This document shows, piece after piece, positions 41,682 through 55,200 of a DNA stretch of 64,000 nucleotides. How positions within the stretch are numbered: position 1 is the first letter of the stretch; the number at the start of each line of letters is the position of its first letter. The notes beneath the pieces are model-generated. The model did not search any database. It saw only the letters and a list, made by a program, of their open reading frames with translations, and was not told the DNA's origin. This stretch comes from Cylicocyclus nassatus (Eukaryota; Nematoda; Chromadorea; Rhabditida; Strongylidae), in NCBI GenBank assembly GCA_958299035.1, contig CATQJL010000305.1, positions 60,466,486 through 60,530,485 on the forward strand, written 5' to 3'. The position numbers were made by a program, and so were the translations under genes.

Positions 41682-42936
41682 TCTTATATGAAACATGTTC
41701 AAAACCACAGCACATTTGTACAGACGCTGAAGAGAAAACAGAGTCTCGTGCTACAGTCATGAGCACAGCTAGTAATAACGGATATCAAATGCGTTGCACA
41801 GTAGAATCCGTAAATCGATGTTCAGCACAGTAGTAGAATACCACACTGTTTACCTTACTCCGAGCAAGTCAGTGCTGCCGTACAGTATAGCATGAAGCGA
41901 GCACAGTTATGCGATGATATCATTCTTGTGGACATCTCAAGCGATAGCATCAAAAAGCGACTTGTGCGATATAGACTTTACGACAAATACTGTTTAAAGA
42001 ATGCAAATTGGAAGATTTTTAGAAAATGCGGAAGTTTAGCTTGAAGAGAGAGGGAGGGGATATGCCACAAATGGAACTTTTCTCTCCTTCACAGAGTAAT
42101 TTGACATGCTGATTATGAAATTTCCACCTGGTGACAGGCGTACGATAAAAGGCTAGTATCTCTGAATTTGCTGAAGTATCGTACCCCCTCTGGAAAATAC
42201 ATATGACATTTGCGTTTTTTTAACCTTACTGGACCATAACGATCTCTTCACCTTTTCGTACGATTTCTATTCTCGATTCCACCCCCCCCCCTCCAATTCT
42301 CTCGTATTAGGGACCACTATTATGCCCACCAAATAGGGGCCTTGACTTGGCCATGACGTCATTATGCAAGGAACAGTTTTGATGGCATGTTTTGCTTACC
42401 TTAGGTTCTTGTAATTGTGTTCACCGATTTAATACTTCTTTTTATCAAAAACAAGCAAAGATATCGACTGTTCCTTCCTTATTCACAGTTAGAGTTCTCA
42501 CAGGCAGGTAACAAAGCAGTAGTGATCGCTACGGGAGCCTTGACCCATGCGCGTAAGGAGTTGTAAATCCTCGTGATCGCGCTAATTGATATAGATGTAT
42601 GCATGTCACCCACACTAATCCTCGCTGACTCGCGAGAGAATTTATGGTTCTTCTGTTTCGTCATGTCGCTTGCATTCAGCTTCCGCCATATGGCCTTTTT
42701 CCCATAGATATCGCAAATCTTGGCAAACAGCCATGCGGCTTGCTCAAGTGAGTCAAATTTGCGGGAATACTAAGTTAGCTAATTGCACAAATTCCACACT
42801 GTCATAAAATACTAACAAATTCACTTATTCACTTTCAAGGGTCTGTACATTCGACTACAGCCGCTTAGCATGACTTAGCATGACTTCTCGCGAGATTCTG
42901 GCAAACAGCTCTGCTTTTATGAAGTACTACTGTATA
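41682..42936. other. Intergenic stretch, nothing recognised
   Basis: No gene seen. A C run lies at 42282-42291. A short direct repeat ACTTAGCATG occurs at 42866-42885. Confidence 0.5.
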
Positions 42937-43605
42937 TGTAGGATGTCTTCAAAGAAGTACACATTTTTTTGACCTTTGATAGCCCCCTTCCAACAAATCC
43001 CTTTGCTTAATCAAATACCATCCAGTATAGCAGGCTTCAACTAAGATTTGCAGTATAGAGCGAATTCATCCATCGCTCTTCTTTAGTGAAGGATTACTGT
43101 AGGATGTCTGAAGACGGTTTTGAGCCGTCAACGTCTATATTTTGCCCGAGAATGCTCTCTACCAGCTGAATCTTCATCACTAGGTTAAACTGAATCGGTG
43201 GTATGAGTATGAAATTTGCACTTTACCGTGGGTCTTTTGCATAAGTTATGCTAAATATACCGCCACGACATTTTTTCCGTGTTGTTTGAAAGTGTGATCA
43301 AACCATTAGGAAAGCTCAAGAAAAACTCGTAAGGTATTCTAACAAAATCAGCATATTTGAAAACACCACCATACAACTTTCCAGATTTTTGAAATTCTTG
43401 TTGTAGGCGCCCTATAGGCTCACAACGTTGTATGCTAGAAGTTCCTACCGTGATTTTACAGTAATTAAGGTCGATCGGGGATTCGCACTATACCGGAAGG
43501 ATAAGCTGAAGCCAGCTCTACGAAACCGTAACTGAAGTTAGGTAAAAAAAATTTTGAGAAGAGAATTAACGATTAAAATATGTGTACTTACTTCTGATAC
43601 ACTTA
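42937..43605. repeat. CAGGG-TIR family, degenerate copy
   Basis: Inverted motifs GCTTCAACTAAGATTTGCAG and TTACTGTAGGA on the left correspond to TTTTACAGTAAT and AGCTGAAGCCAGCTC on the right, in the order of the intact copies. The terminal CAGGG is eroded to TAGGATGTC. Confidence 0.65.
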
Positions 43606-44422
43606 TATACTGCTACTGTACATACTTCATAAATCACTTCCTTATTCCATGTAAGTAAATATCATTTAGCTGTTGAGAATATTGCACCTTTTACATATCA
43701 CAGTTTCGAAAAGTATCCCAAAGCAGAACAATTGTAACTTGACTGCCACAGAAAATGAGCTAGCGCAATGCGAAAAAAATGATAGAACCTTCAAAAACTT
43801 AAGAAAACTGTTGAATTTAATTATTTTTCAAACATATACTTTTCTTATTACACGCATCATTAGAACAAGCAACAAACTGTCTTAAGTATCGTTCTTAGAC
43901 AATGGTATCTCCAGCTCAGTTTCGAGTGTTTATTTCGTAAGTGATTGATTTGTTGCAAATCAAGAACTAATAAAATATCTTCTGTAGCTACATATTCAAG
44001 CAGCCAGTTGGAAGATACAAGCCTAACGAATTATTTGCGCACTAACAAAATAGGATGCATAATTATTAGTTGTACACGTAAAATCAAATGCGCAGAATAC
44101 AAAGTTTTCCTTAGAACGGGTCATTTAGATACGGCTCAGTTATGTCACATAATTCAATGAATTTCTTCCATGCGTTACTGTAGTAGCATGTTGCAAGTGG
44201 TGCAGGAGCGGGTGCGGTTCCTACGGTATAATGTAACGGCTATTGTTTTATGTTACATCCGGGGAAAGTGAGTCTCCAAAAAACAAAATCAGACATTTAC
44301 ATTGATGCGCAAGATATGTCGGTACCAAACAAAACTTATCTGTCAGCAGAATGTAGCTATCAGAAAACAATATAAGCAAAATGATTGTGTTTAAAGTACT
44401 TAAAGTACTAAAGTTATCTATA
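43606..44422. other. Intergenic stretch, nothing recognised
   Basis: AT-rich; two frames of about 70 codons (43673-43885, 43945-44160) lack motifs. Confidence 0.5.
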
Positions 44423-45016
44423 TTAGATTAGTCCAAAAGTTCTTTCGCATCATTAAAAATTAAAACTTCTTTCTGTCATGATATTTTTGCTGAGGCAAGC
44501 CCGTCAAAAATTCCAAAGCTGTGCCGTAAAATCCAAAACAGACAGTAACCTAGTTTTTTGATATCCTGTTTCCGGCTGAGCAATATTCGCGCTGAGCGAG
44601 TCATTCCTTGAAAAGTTACGATTTTTGAGAAAAAATGCCAAAAATCACTTTCTCAGGAATATTGATTTTCTGGCATTTGTTCCCAAAAATCCTAACTTTT
44701 TCAGGAAGGGCTTTCAATCAACGCGAAATTTGCTCAGCTAGAAAGAGGGAAGCAAAAACCTAGGTCACTAGCTAATTTGGATTTTATGGCACAGTGTTGG
44801 AATTTTCAACGGGCTTGCCTCAAAATTCCATTTATGAAAAGGTTTCCCTTTTTCAATTTTGTCTCTACATCTAGAGCTTACTAAAGAGTGTGCAAGATGT
44901 CTTTGGAAAGAGCGGGGTTAATAGTTTCTAAAGAAATTAAAGTTATGCAAAAACATTGCGATAGGAAGAAGTTACGAATTTTTGAAAATGATGCGAGAAT
45001 TTTCGGACCAGCCTGA
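44423..45016. mobile_element. Mariner-type foldback, diverged
   Basis: 594 bp, ends TTAGATTAGTCCAAAAGTTC and an imperfect complement, TA on both sides. The arms share CTTTCGCATCATTAAAAATT and, around the centre near 44640-44660, mirrored AATCACTTTCTCAGGAATATT. Ends relate to the 7191-7894 family. Confidence 0.75.
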
Positions 45017-46267
45017 TATTAAAGAGCATTATTTTTCTGTCAAAAAACCTCCTCTTGGCGCTCGGTTTCAACTTTTTGTACATTTTCACTTCTTAACGCA
45101 GGTCACGGAAGTAAATATTTTTGGCATCTATTCTGCATCATCTTAAAAAAGCTTGGAATGAAGTCCAGTTTCTAATCTGCAAATAATTGGCTTCCTCCAA
45201 ACTCTTCAAGACAATCACTCCAAGTCGAGCACATGGTATAGTGTTGCGAGTGGAATTGGGTGCTTGTTAAAAGGAGCTCATTCATTAGGCAGAAAGCCGC
45301 TAATGGGATTGCATTGGATTTGCTGATTAGCTGACCTTACTCTACCCGTGCGTGTGGCCAGACGGCGGCCACCAAATGACTTCCCTTATTTGCGCAGTCC
45401 ACTAATTCGTCGTTGTTTCGTTTTCATAAGGATCTGAAATTATCTAATAATTAGTAATCTTTACAAAAGAAATTGCGCTCCTCACCGAGAGTTCAACTAG
45501 GATTGAGCTTATTGACAACTGATACTATAATATTTAGAGCTCAAATCAAACTGTTAGGTATTTCTAAAAGTTCGGGGCGTTTTCATTCTCATCTTCATTT
45601 TTCTGAAGGGCGGCCGATTTACGGTAGGTACCGCAATTACGTCCATGCTTCGGTGAACTTATTTTGGCTGCTAAAGTATTCAGATTTTATTAATTGGCTC
45701 TTGACAAAACCGCAAATATTCTCTCAAGTAAAAGGTGGTCTGGAATGATTGCTGCTTTTGCTGCTTCCTTATCCCTTTCCTCTTACATCACGTTCTCTAT
45801 CATTCCTTGATTTCTGACAAAAGGTTTCATTAGGATCAGCCAAGTAAACAAAAAAGATTTGTGAATCTCATTTCAGTAGCTTTGACTTAACGTTTCAGTA
45901 TATAGAGCAATTTACTTGATTTCTTTCCAACTCCCCATTTTTTCATTTACCCCATTCTCTAATGATTCGTTTCCTATTATAAGTCCAGGCATCTCTAAAG
46001 AATTAAGCTTCTGCTTAATTTGCTCAAATGAACTGACTACGTACAACTCTCCTGACTAAAAACAACTTTTGATCATCCTCCAGAGCTTGATTTGCACGGA
46101 CGGTTTGCGCTTTGCCAGTGTGTTCATCTTTTTGGACATATGCAATAATTCTCTTTTTTGGCTTTCGTTGAATCTTGGCAAGTCAAATGTGCTAATTAGA
46201 AAATGGCCTATTTTCATCTTGTTTCTTTTCAAGTATATGACAACTGGCAATCCTTACTCTGGTTATA
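45017..46267. other. Intergenic stretch, nothing recognised
   Basis: The frame 45473-45748 (91 codons) has no recognisable feature. A CpG-containing patch is at 45340-45420. Confidence 0.5.
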
Positions 46268-46947
46268 CAGGGTGTCCCAAAAGTATGTATCGAACGTTTG
46301 ATCGTTAATAACTCTCTTCCCAACAAGTCTTTTGCCTTGCTTCAGGTACCGTTTTGTAGAGCTGGCTTCAACTTAGATTTGCAGTATAGAACGAATCACT
46401 CATTTCTCTTCATTACTGTAGGATTACGGTAGAAACTTCAAGGAGGGTTTTAAGCAATGAAAGGCCATATTTTGCCCCAGAAAGGAAACAAAACAGCCTT
46501 AAAACTTTTACACTAGGCTAATTAGAGTTGCTGATTATAACTGTAAAGTTCCCAACTTATTATGATGCTTCATTGAAGAGTTATGCCAGGTAAGAAGTAG
46601 CGGCCATTTCTTCAATGTTCCTAAAAAGTGGGATCGCACCGTTTAGAAAGCTTCGTAATCTTGTGAATAGTTAATTATTGAACTCAGCGTCCATAAAAAC
46701 CCTATTACACAAGTTTTCACGATTTTTTGAAAAATTTTGAAACGGCAGCTTTTTTCACATTAACACCATATGTTTCAAGTTTCTACCGTAATCCTACAGT
46801 AATGAAGAGAGATGAATGATTCGTTCTATAGTGCAAATCTAAGTTGAAGCCAGCTCTACAAAACGGTACCTAAAGCAAGGCAAAAGACTTCTTGGGAAGA
46901 GAGTTATTAACGATCAAACGTTCGATACATACTTTTGGGACACCCTG
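46268..46947. mobile_element. CAGGG-TIR element, copy 2 (best preserved)
   Basis: 680 bp, ends CAGGGTGTCCCAAAAGTATG and complement, TA at both flanks. The TIRs are about 180 bp and almost identical (CTTGCTTCAGGTACCGTTTT; ACTGTAGGATTACGGTAG). No coding capacity. Confidence 0.9.
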
Positions 46948-48452
46948 TATTTCGCAACCGCAGTCTTGACCACTTTTAGGCGAACAAACAATGTTCGCAG
47001 CATCAAATATCCTTCCGAATATGACACACATCCTGATGTGTTATATGAGCTACTACGGGTGCAGTAGATCAACAAAGACTATGCACTTGTTCTAAACAAA
47101 TAAACAAGCTTAGAGGTGCAGAAGAAAGGCAAAAGCTGTCATTTTTGAAAATTTTAAGAAGTACAAGATATCCAGTTGCAACACGAGAAGTTGAGCAGTT
47201 CGCATCTCCCATCAAAAGTTTGTGAGATTGAAGAACGGTAAATACAGTATCGCCCATGTTTATCTAGGCGCAATTTTGGTGAACGAAATATTTCCGAAAC
47301 TTACAATTTTCACTAGTTTTGACTAGACGAAAGCTGCATTTGCAACGCTTGCAAGTGCATGTCCTTTCAACCATGATATTGCTAGTTTTTTATGAGGAGT
47401 CAAATGAATTTTTTAGCCTGATGAACGTCAGCTTTTTCTTTTCAATTAGGGTTTTTTCGGCTTCGGATATGTAGGCCTGTCTAACAGATTACGGTATTCT
47501 ATACTGCTGCATCATCTTGCATTTTTCATTTGCCACAATCATCTCACAATCATCTCGGTCATTTTTATATCATTCCCATTCTAACACATAAAGCAAATAA
47601 TTTGAATAATTCAACTTCATGCATGTTCAAAATACCATAGTTTGCTAAGAGAAATCCAAGTCGCGGTTCAACCCTATTTGAGCAATGTTAAGCCCGTTTT
47701 GATCTTTTTTGCTAAGCCCATATTGGTCCTTTTTGGTCGGCCAACAAAAGAACGTTTCGTACAAATCTGCATTATGCAAAATTCTCTACTTGGATGTTAG
47801 TAATTCAATCACAGTTTGCCTAGCTCTCCTCCGATCTAAACACATACTTCACACGTTTCTCAGTCGTCTAAGGTTTCAGTGCAATTCGTGGGAGCATCGC
47901 GAATTTGAACCGTTGCTGTATACGAAATTTAATGAGTAAATCCAGATTTCTTTCCTGCTTTGCTCCTGTCCTTATTTTCTTACATTTTGTAATTTATAGT
48001 ACCTGGAGCTGGTCCGACTTTCACTTGTCTCGCAGCTATTTCAGATGGTGTTGTGGTGCTGCTACCTATGTACCTACGAGATAGTAGAAGCTCATTTTAA
48101 CTATGCTGTTTATCAGCTCTAGGAACTTTCGATGGTGAACCGAATATCAACTATACAATTTTTTTGCTGAACAGCTCAAAGCTACAAGTAATAAAGTTGC
48201 TATGTTTTTTGCAAAAACGATGTTCTTTCTCCATTGGTGGGGTTGATGCAAACAGGAGAGTGCCTCATACATGATAAATATTGTTGTTCTGAAAAAATTC
48301 TTGGCAAGTATTCCAAAGTGGCTTAAGTATAATAAAACAAACTCCTTCGTTAACAGCTTTGCTGAACCAATACCCTGAGAAAACGTGGAATTTTTTGTTG
48401 GGTCCGAACAATTTTTCGATACAAAGTGCTCCATCCATTGATTTTTGATATA
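46948..48452. other. Intergenic stretch, nothing recognised
   Basis: AT-rich. Short frames only (47069-47257 minus, 47709-47939 plus), no motifs. Confidence 0.5.
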
Positions 48453-49290
48453 GGCCCGTAGTAAAGCTCGGTCATGGGAGATTATCTCCCCTGAGACCTT
48501 CATGTGAGGTTCTGTCAGTAAAATGACGACCGCCCATTTCCCCATGCTATAGGGATGCAACGTCACCTGAGAGGTGAGCCTCAGGTGAAGTTCGGCAGGG
48601 AGATGATCTCCCTGCCGGGTCATGGGAGATGATATGAGCGATGATGTCCAGAAATAGTGTGCTAAAGAGGAAACGCAGAGAAAATCTTCGTAAGTTGCTC
48701 CTGAGTAACTTACGATACACAGCAATTTGCTTAACACTGCGGACAAAATCGGCGCAAAATTGCACAACCGTCGAAAAGGAGAGGATGGATGAACAGCTGA
48801 TTTTGGCGAGGAAGACAGAAAAAACAAATTCTTCTCTTTCTTGTAAACTTTACTGGTTTTTTCTTGAAGCTGTCCAAAACGGGACTCATTTGTTCATTTC
48901 ATTGAATTCACGTTGCAACCATTTCGTTTTGTCGCAAAATTTTCGCAACGAAATGTTTTTTCATTTTATCTTTGCGTTTGCTAGGCGAAATCTTTGATAG
49001 CGGTCATCATCGATTGGATAGTGGCCGCTATCAAAGATTGCCCGGCGATGCAGCAAAAGTTGTGTCGCTAGCCGGAGTCGAACCACGGCCGCGCGCATGT
49101 AATTCCAATGGCTTACCCATTTAACCAAATCGAATCAAGTAGCTGTTTTTTCGAGAACGCACTTGATCATAATGTCCAGGAAGCGATCTGCATCCAGATC
49201 AATAGCTCGCCGGATGCTGGACTGGGGCGCCAAGATATCAACTCCGGTCCGCCTCAGGGGAGATGCCCTGACGGTAGTTTACTACGGGCC
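48453..49290. mobile_element. 838-bp TIR element with a tRNA-like segment
   Basis: The left end reads GGCCCGTAGTAAAGCTCGG and the right end is the complement of GGCCCGTAGTAAACTACCG. Similarity continues through ATCTCCCCTGAG, for a TIR of about 46 bp. It contains further small palindromes (48596-48625 CTCCCTGCC; 48690-48715; 48990-49034 CTTTGATAGCGG) and a pol III-box segment at 49061-49135. No transposase. Superfamily unknown. Confidence 0.65.
49061..49135 (-). other. tRNA-like / SINE-like segment with pol III boxes
   Basis: On minus: A-box-like TGGTTAAATGGG and B box GGTTCGACTCC, a perfect match to the consensus, about 35 bases apart, with a GCCG/CGGC stem around the B box. The acceptor stem does not pair, so a working tRNA is unlikely. 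Confidence 0.5.
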
Positions 49291-50382
49291 ATAATTTAAG
49301 CTAATAAACTCATGTAGTCGTAACCTAGCCTTTCTTGTTTTGGTGGTAAAATTGTATATCACCTTTACTCCGATCCCTAAGATCCACAAACACTGTTTCG
49401 AGTGCGGCAGCAAATAAAGTCTGCAGTTTTTGCACAGTTTCAAAGCCAAGCAACACGAAATCATATTGAGGTAAGCTATACAGGGTATGGCGTACGCTGC
49501 GGATTCACAAATACTGCTTTCTTGGTGAAAACAGGCCTACTTAGCACGATTGAGGTTAATTTTTTCTGGGATAACTCCACATTTTGTGATTTTTGTAAAT
49601 CGTTTAACGTTTGTTTTGATTCCATTTGAGTTCGAGGTTGATGTATGACCAAAATGTTTAAGCTATGTTTGTGATGTGGTCACGCACACGAAAGGAATGT
49701 CCAGCGTTGCGAGTTATACTTTTGGAACTCCGCTTTGTACTAGTGACTATAAATTTATAAGCCAACCATGCCGGATCGATTCAGAAGCCATGACTTCATT
49801 TTTCTGTTTGCTTGCGTGCTGTGTGTACTTTTTTCTTGCCGATTTCCCTCATTGGCACGGCAACTAATCCGCTATGCAGAGAAAATGATAAAAAGTGTCT
49901 TGTCACAAGAATTGAACATGATTTCGTATAATTGGTGTTCTTATTTTTATTTCACTTTTCTTGAATACTCTCCAGCTATGGTGCAGTCCAAAATCAATAA
50001 CCCGACCTGAGTTTCTTTTTACAATACAGATTTCTGGAACATTGTATGACTTCTGATCTTCCGAAGGATATTTTTCTTCCAATCCCCCTAGATAGTCTAC
50101 CATTAATTCTCCTATCATAGTGCGTGACATAATAGTGCAGAGCTCGTGAGACAGAAATTATATGCGCAATTTTACGGTTGCTTAGCTGCTAGCGTTTTTT
50201 AACCTTAGTGCAACCTTTCCCCCGTCACGAAGCCCATGGTGATTGTATTGCATGCATAGAGTGCATCTTGAAGGCTAAAGATCATCGACAGGTGCAAATT
50301 CCAAAGATGGTTCAGAGGTGAACAAAAGAGTTTGGGAGAGTTGAAAGCTGATTGCACGCCTCAAACATTCTAAAAAAGTGCC
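49291..50382. other. Intergenic stretch, nothing recognised
   Basis: Frames of up to 80 codons with no features. The duplicated-looking frames at 49676-50010 are overlapping shadows. Confidence 0.5.
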
Positions 50383-50610
50383 ATGTCGTCATTTGTAACT
50401 GATGTGCGTATTGCACACCATGCACTCTACTTGACGACATGTAAGACTGGAAGTTGCTCGTTTTCAATGATTTCTCTTTGTTTTCTTGTTTCTTTTCATT
50501 TGATTGGATATGTAACAGTTAGTAGTACACACTTCTACAGCCTGGTGAGGGGTGGTGAAGGTGTCGTCGGTTGCCGCGCTTGATGTACAGACTCAAATAT
50601 TTGTTTTTGC
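50383..50610. repeat. Dispersed repeat (GTCGTC / TTGCACAC family), copy 1
   Basis: GTGCGTATTGCACACCATGC, CTACTTGACGACATGTAA, then TGGTGAGGGGTGGTGAAGGTG and GTCGTCGGTTGCCGCGC. It aligns in order with 58,225-58,450 and in part with 63,143-63,200. Ends and class not resolved. Confidence 0.55.
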
Positions 50611-51778
50611 AATTTTCGCCAAAATCGCCCTCAAACTTTTTGTCTGATCCAACTAGGATAAGATGAATCCACAAAATCAACATAAAGTTTGTAATGGCTT
50701 ACAGCTTTTTTCCTTTTTTATCGCTTGACCTACCCGAAGCGCGTAGCATTCTAGAAATATCTAATTAAACAAACTTTTGACTTATGGTGTGTGCATGTTC
50801 AACAATCTCTCAACTTCATTCATATGGCCAACAATAAGCACGGTTGGCTTAAGAGATCAAGAAGCTATTTTCATTGTACGAAGAATATTTCACATTCGTT
50901 TCAACGCTCTTCAAAATTACTCGTTCTACCTCACCCTTCAGCCGAACATTTCATTAGTTTTTACAAATTTTTTCTTCATAAATCTCGATGTCGCATCTCA
51001 GCTTCAACACTCAATTTTTATGTTTGCCTCATATCTACAAAATTTTTCTATCAAGCTTGCCTTTTTATAATGAACTGTTTGGTAAATGCGTTTTCCCTCC
51101 TACTTCTTGCAATGCTTTAGCAAGCAAATAAGACATAGCTGGAAGTACCACTTGAAGAGCTAGATAAAATAATGGTCCTCTACCTTGAGCTTTGCAGATG
51201 GTCCACATGCTTTTGCCTGTAGGGGTACTGTTGTCTTTGAAAGATTAGAGCCTCAACATTATTCTTTAGGTTGCTTCATATGGAACGAGAAAAATAAGCA
51301 AATTTTTTTTGATATAGTTATCAAATTGTAAATCTTTAAAGGCTATAGAGCAAACCAAGGAAATAAATCTTGAAACTAAGAGGTATGGGCATAGATTTGG
51401 ATTCTCGCTTATTTTATTCAGTAATAAGGCCTGTTCAAATTCTACCCGAATCTCTACCTTAATGATTTTTTGTTTGGCGATTACCTATAAAGTTTGGGGG
51501 TTTTGGCATTATTAATAGGAATTGCTGATTCTCTTGGTTTCTTTATCTTTATCTTTCTTTATCTTTGCACTCAAGGTGTACCAATCAAACTATGAAATAC
51601 TGTTAGCGTGGGGCCAGTCGTCCTAGAAATTCAAAGAACAAGCAAAGAAAGTTTCATTAATAATAATTCTTCATCGCTGGGAAAACTTAATAAATTTTTA
51701 CCCTGCAATAATTACCAAGAAGGGCAAATATTACTGATAAACTTATAATGAATTCCCTAACAAAGGTTAAATATTCTA
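50611..51778. other. Intergenic stretch, nothing recognised
   Basis: Two overlapping frames at 50777-51120 (97 and 109 codons) lack motifs and have opposing shadows. A short TTTATCTT repeat is at 51540-51565. Confidence 0.5.
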
Positions 51779-52294
51779 TTAGGTTGGCTAATAAATGAGT
51801 TCGGTCGCTTTTTCAGCTCTTACAAATGCTGCAAACAAATTTTTGTCCAATTTTTGGTATCTTTGAAAAGAACACTTTACTGAGTATTGGAGCACACATT
51901 CTGTTTGAGTAAAACTTATCTTCCAAGGAAAAAAATCCGCAAAAAAGTGAAAAAGCGCAATTTTCTCATAATGCGCAATATGAGGATATTTGGTTTTCTT
52001 AATGAAACATTTTCAAAGTGGCAGATCACACTTCTTTTTATTGTCCACTAATTATGGAAAACTCCTCTGAATCCAAACACCAAACTGCTGTTCTTTACTT
52101 CCATTACAGCATTTGAAAATTTCGCCATGTTGGGGCATAACTGTCTTTAATGACGATAAAAAATCCTGATTATTTGATATGTGATAGAGGAATCTTCGAA
52201 CTACTTTCCCACAAAAAATCATAAATTGAAAACAACAAGAAATTTTTTATGATGATTTGTATGCCAAAACGAACTTATTTTTTAGCCAACCTAA
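51779..52294. mobile_element. Mariner-type MITE (irritans-like ends)
   Basis: 516 bp, ends TTAGGTTGGCTAATAAATGA and the complement of TTAGGTTGGCTAAAAAATAA, TA at both flanks. The TTAGGTTGGC..ATAA end is typical of mariner elements. No transposase frame remains. Confidence 0.85.
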
Positions 52295-55200
52295 TATATC
52301 GAATTATAGTCGTCAGTAAATCCATATAAAGAAAAAGCGTTTCTATATAAGAACGCTTTGCCTTCTTGCACGTAAAGACCCCACAATAAATATTTGGATT
52401 TTTTTATACCCCTAATCAGAGTTGTATACAACAAAAACAATTAAACACAAAAATAACAAAAGACCATGAATTTTCTTCGCTGCCTTTTACATTTTCATTG
52501 TACCATAACCATACAAGGGCGCCCAGTGTTTTCTAATGCTGGTTTCCTGGCATTTGTCACTTCAGATTATAATATTCAAAAAACAAGTTTTTATGTTTTG
52601 TAGCTTCCACGAGAAAGAACAGAAACGCGAAGAATGATCACTCCACCATGAGATCTTCGACTCCGCAACTAAATCTCGGCAGATCAATCATTCTTTGAGG
52701 TTCCTGACAGCCCGTGATTCTTCAGCGATTACAAGTGCTCAACTTTTTAAAGTGTACACACACCGCTAAGCTGCCATTGTGGCAATTTCTTCTAGGTTAT
52801 CCCAAGAGAAAAGAGAAAACCGGTTCTATGATTCGAGCATAAAACAACATTTTCCGGAAAGATTTCGGGTAAACTTGGAAGGGCAGGGTTTTATTTACTT
52901 CTGGCTGGTCTCCCCCCCCCCTTCTCTTTCGCTTAGCTCTAGGCACCGTGTATATCAGCTTGCAATGATGATCTCTCAATGAGATGCCTAGCCGATGTTT
53001 GCACTGCCGTCAGCAACATCGGCTCGGGATGTCAGGGCTCCAGGATGCTCCATTTGTTTGCTGAACAAACATATGTGTGACTTACTCTTCATGTGTGCCT
53101 ACGCGTGTGCGTGCAACCCTGTCAGATCATCTGAACTAATAAACTTTTGCAAAAGCTGCGCATGCTGAAGCAGAAGTATCAAATAAATTCTGGATCACGG
53201 ACTTCTCCGGCTGTCCATGTAAGAAAAGAGCGCACATCAAATTCCTAACCTGCTCCTACTTCTTCGCTCTTCGGACCTGCTAGCCTTACCCCCCCCCCCT
53301 CTCTAGCTAGTCTCTCTAGCTTTTCCTCCTTTCACTTCCAGTCTCCTCCAAAACTTGCTCTTTTCCTCCACGTCTGAGTAAATCCACAAGCTTTTCTTGA
53401 AGTGGCAATCGTCAAGAGCTCAAGAGTGAGTTAAATGTTTATTTTAGTTCTTTTTCACACGCTAGGACTGCACACTGGCGCCAAAGACAACTACGGCTGA
53501 GTTTCTTTTATTGCATAGTTTTTCCGTATAATTTGTTGTTCCGTTAATTATTTTAATCTATTTTTGCGAGTACGCAATCAAAGGCAATATGAAACCTTTA
53601 CCACAATGTCGCGATGTCAATCAGTAAAGACGCATCAAAATAAAGTTTACCTTTACTGTTTAAAATTTTAAAAAATTTTAAGAATTATCTTAGTTGTTTA
53701 CAAATATAAACAAGTCACTTGCACATTTTTGTAACTCATGTGGACCAAAAGTCTCGCTACCCGTTCTCAGATGGGGGATTTGGCCCACACTCCCCCACCC
53801 CTCGGTCCGCTAAAGCCCCACATGTTTTTTGCGTTAGACGGCTTATTGCAAAGGTAAGAGGGAATCACAACAGAAAAAAAAACTAAAGCCATTTTTCGTC
53901 TAAATAATCTCAACAGCTTTACTAGTTCATACAGGAGGTAAACACTGAAAATAAATCCAAATAGGTTTTCTAGCAATTACCTCACTAATTCTTCAAAGAA
54001 AAGCGTTCGGGTTCCACTAATGTTTTTTCTTTTATCCGTAGCTCTCATTCGTAAACTAAACAATCCTATCTTACTCCTGTCCTTTGCAAGCTTGTCGAAA
54101 ATGTGTTGGACTTTCACAAAAAACAATGCTGTAGATGATCTCACTGTAGATCGTCGTCTCATGGCGTTGACCGTCAAGGCAATCACCAACGAATCCATTT
54201 ATTAACAGTTTATCTATTTGAGAGTGTATGTGTCAAAATCATGAATAGAGGTACACTCAATGGAGCATGCTTTCTCTCGATCACAAAAAGATTCATCATC
54301 GTTGCTCTATCACAATTGGTTTATTGCTTTACATGGCGAGTTAGAATGATGCGATTCGAAAAATTGACAGCAGAATTGATATACTGAGCCTCGTAGAAAA
54401 CAACTACCCTTTGCTTCAACTGGCTTGGCGGCTGGAAGGCGGGGCTTCGCGACTTATCAAGGCTAAGGAATGTTCAGAGAGCAGGCGCACAGGAGAGACG
54501 CAGACTGCGTCGCGAGCGGTTAATCAGGCCACAAAGCCCCACATTCAGACCAGCTGAGCCAATGGTTACATTTCTTTTAAGATTTCTGAAAATGCTAAGA
54601 AATACTGAAACGAATTCAACAGATAAATGCAAAAAGCTCAAATAAACTTTTCAAAAAATTTTCGGAAATTAAGTAAGTTTGCGACGACAACTTTTTTGAT
54701 TTGAAATCCTAGAACTTTGATTTGAAGAAACCCAATCAAGGCTTTATGCGCAGAAATCTTCGTTAGCCATGCAACATGCAGTTTAATGACGCTACCAATT
54801 CCTCATCCCTGTTACACTCGGCCACCAGCTCGTTTCAGACTAAATTCGTATAGTGCTTACTCTAAGATTTACACTCAATCGCGTCTCTGCAAACTATTTT
54901 TGTCGTGGAGACCTTTCCGGTATCCATATGCAATCCGTGGAATGGCTAATTGCACTTTCAAGCACAATTTCGAAGCTAACATGACCTTTTCGGATTTTAC
55001 ACGCTTTTTGGAGAAAAAGCTGCAATTGGAAGACTAGTAAGAGCTCGCGTGAAGTGCGAATGTAAAGCATTATTCAATAGAAATCAAGGCAGATCAGCTG
55101 ATTATTGATTTTTTAGCGTGCACCAATCAGCCGCACCGCAACTGTCGCGCAACAAGTATTCAGCATGTTCTCAAATATGCACATTGAAGACGTTTGACTG

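Noticed and set aside
48147..48827. 226-codon open frame on minus, one of the longest in the right half
   Set aside because: It crosses the left end of the 48453-49290 TIR element, has no domain or codon pattern I recognise, and other frames overlap it. Best explained as chance.
54786..55037. 83-codon plus frame ending FTRFLEKKLQLED
   Set aside because: Composition looks protein-like, but there is no recognisable domain, no paired exon and no start context; kept only as a remark under the gene desert.
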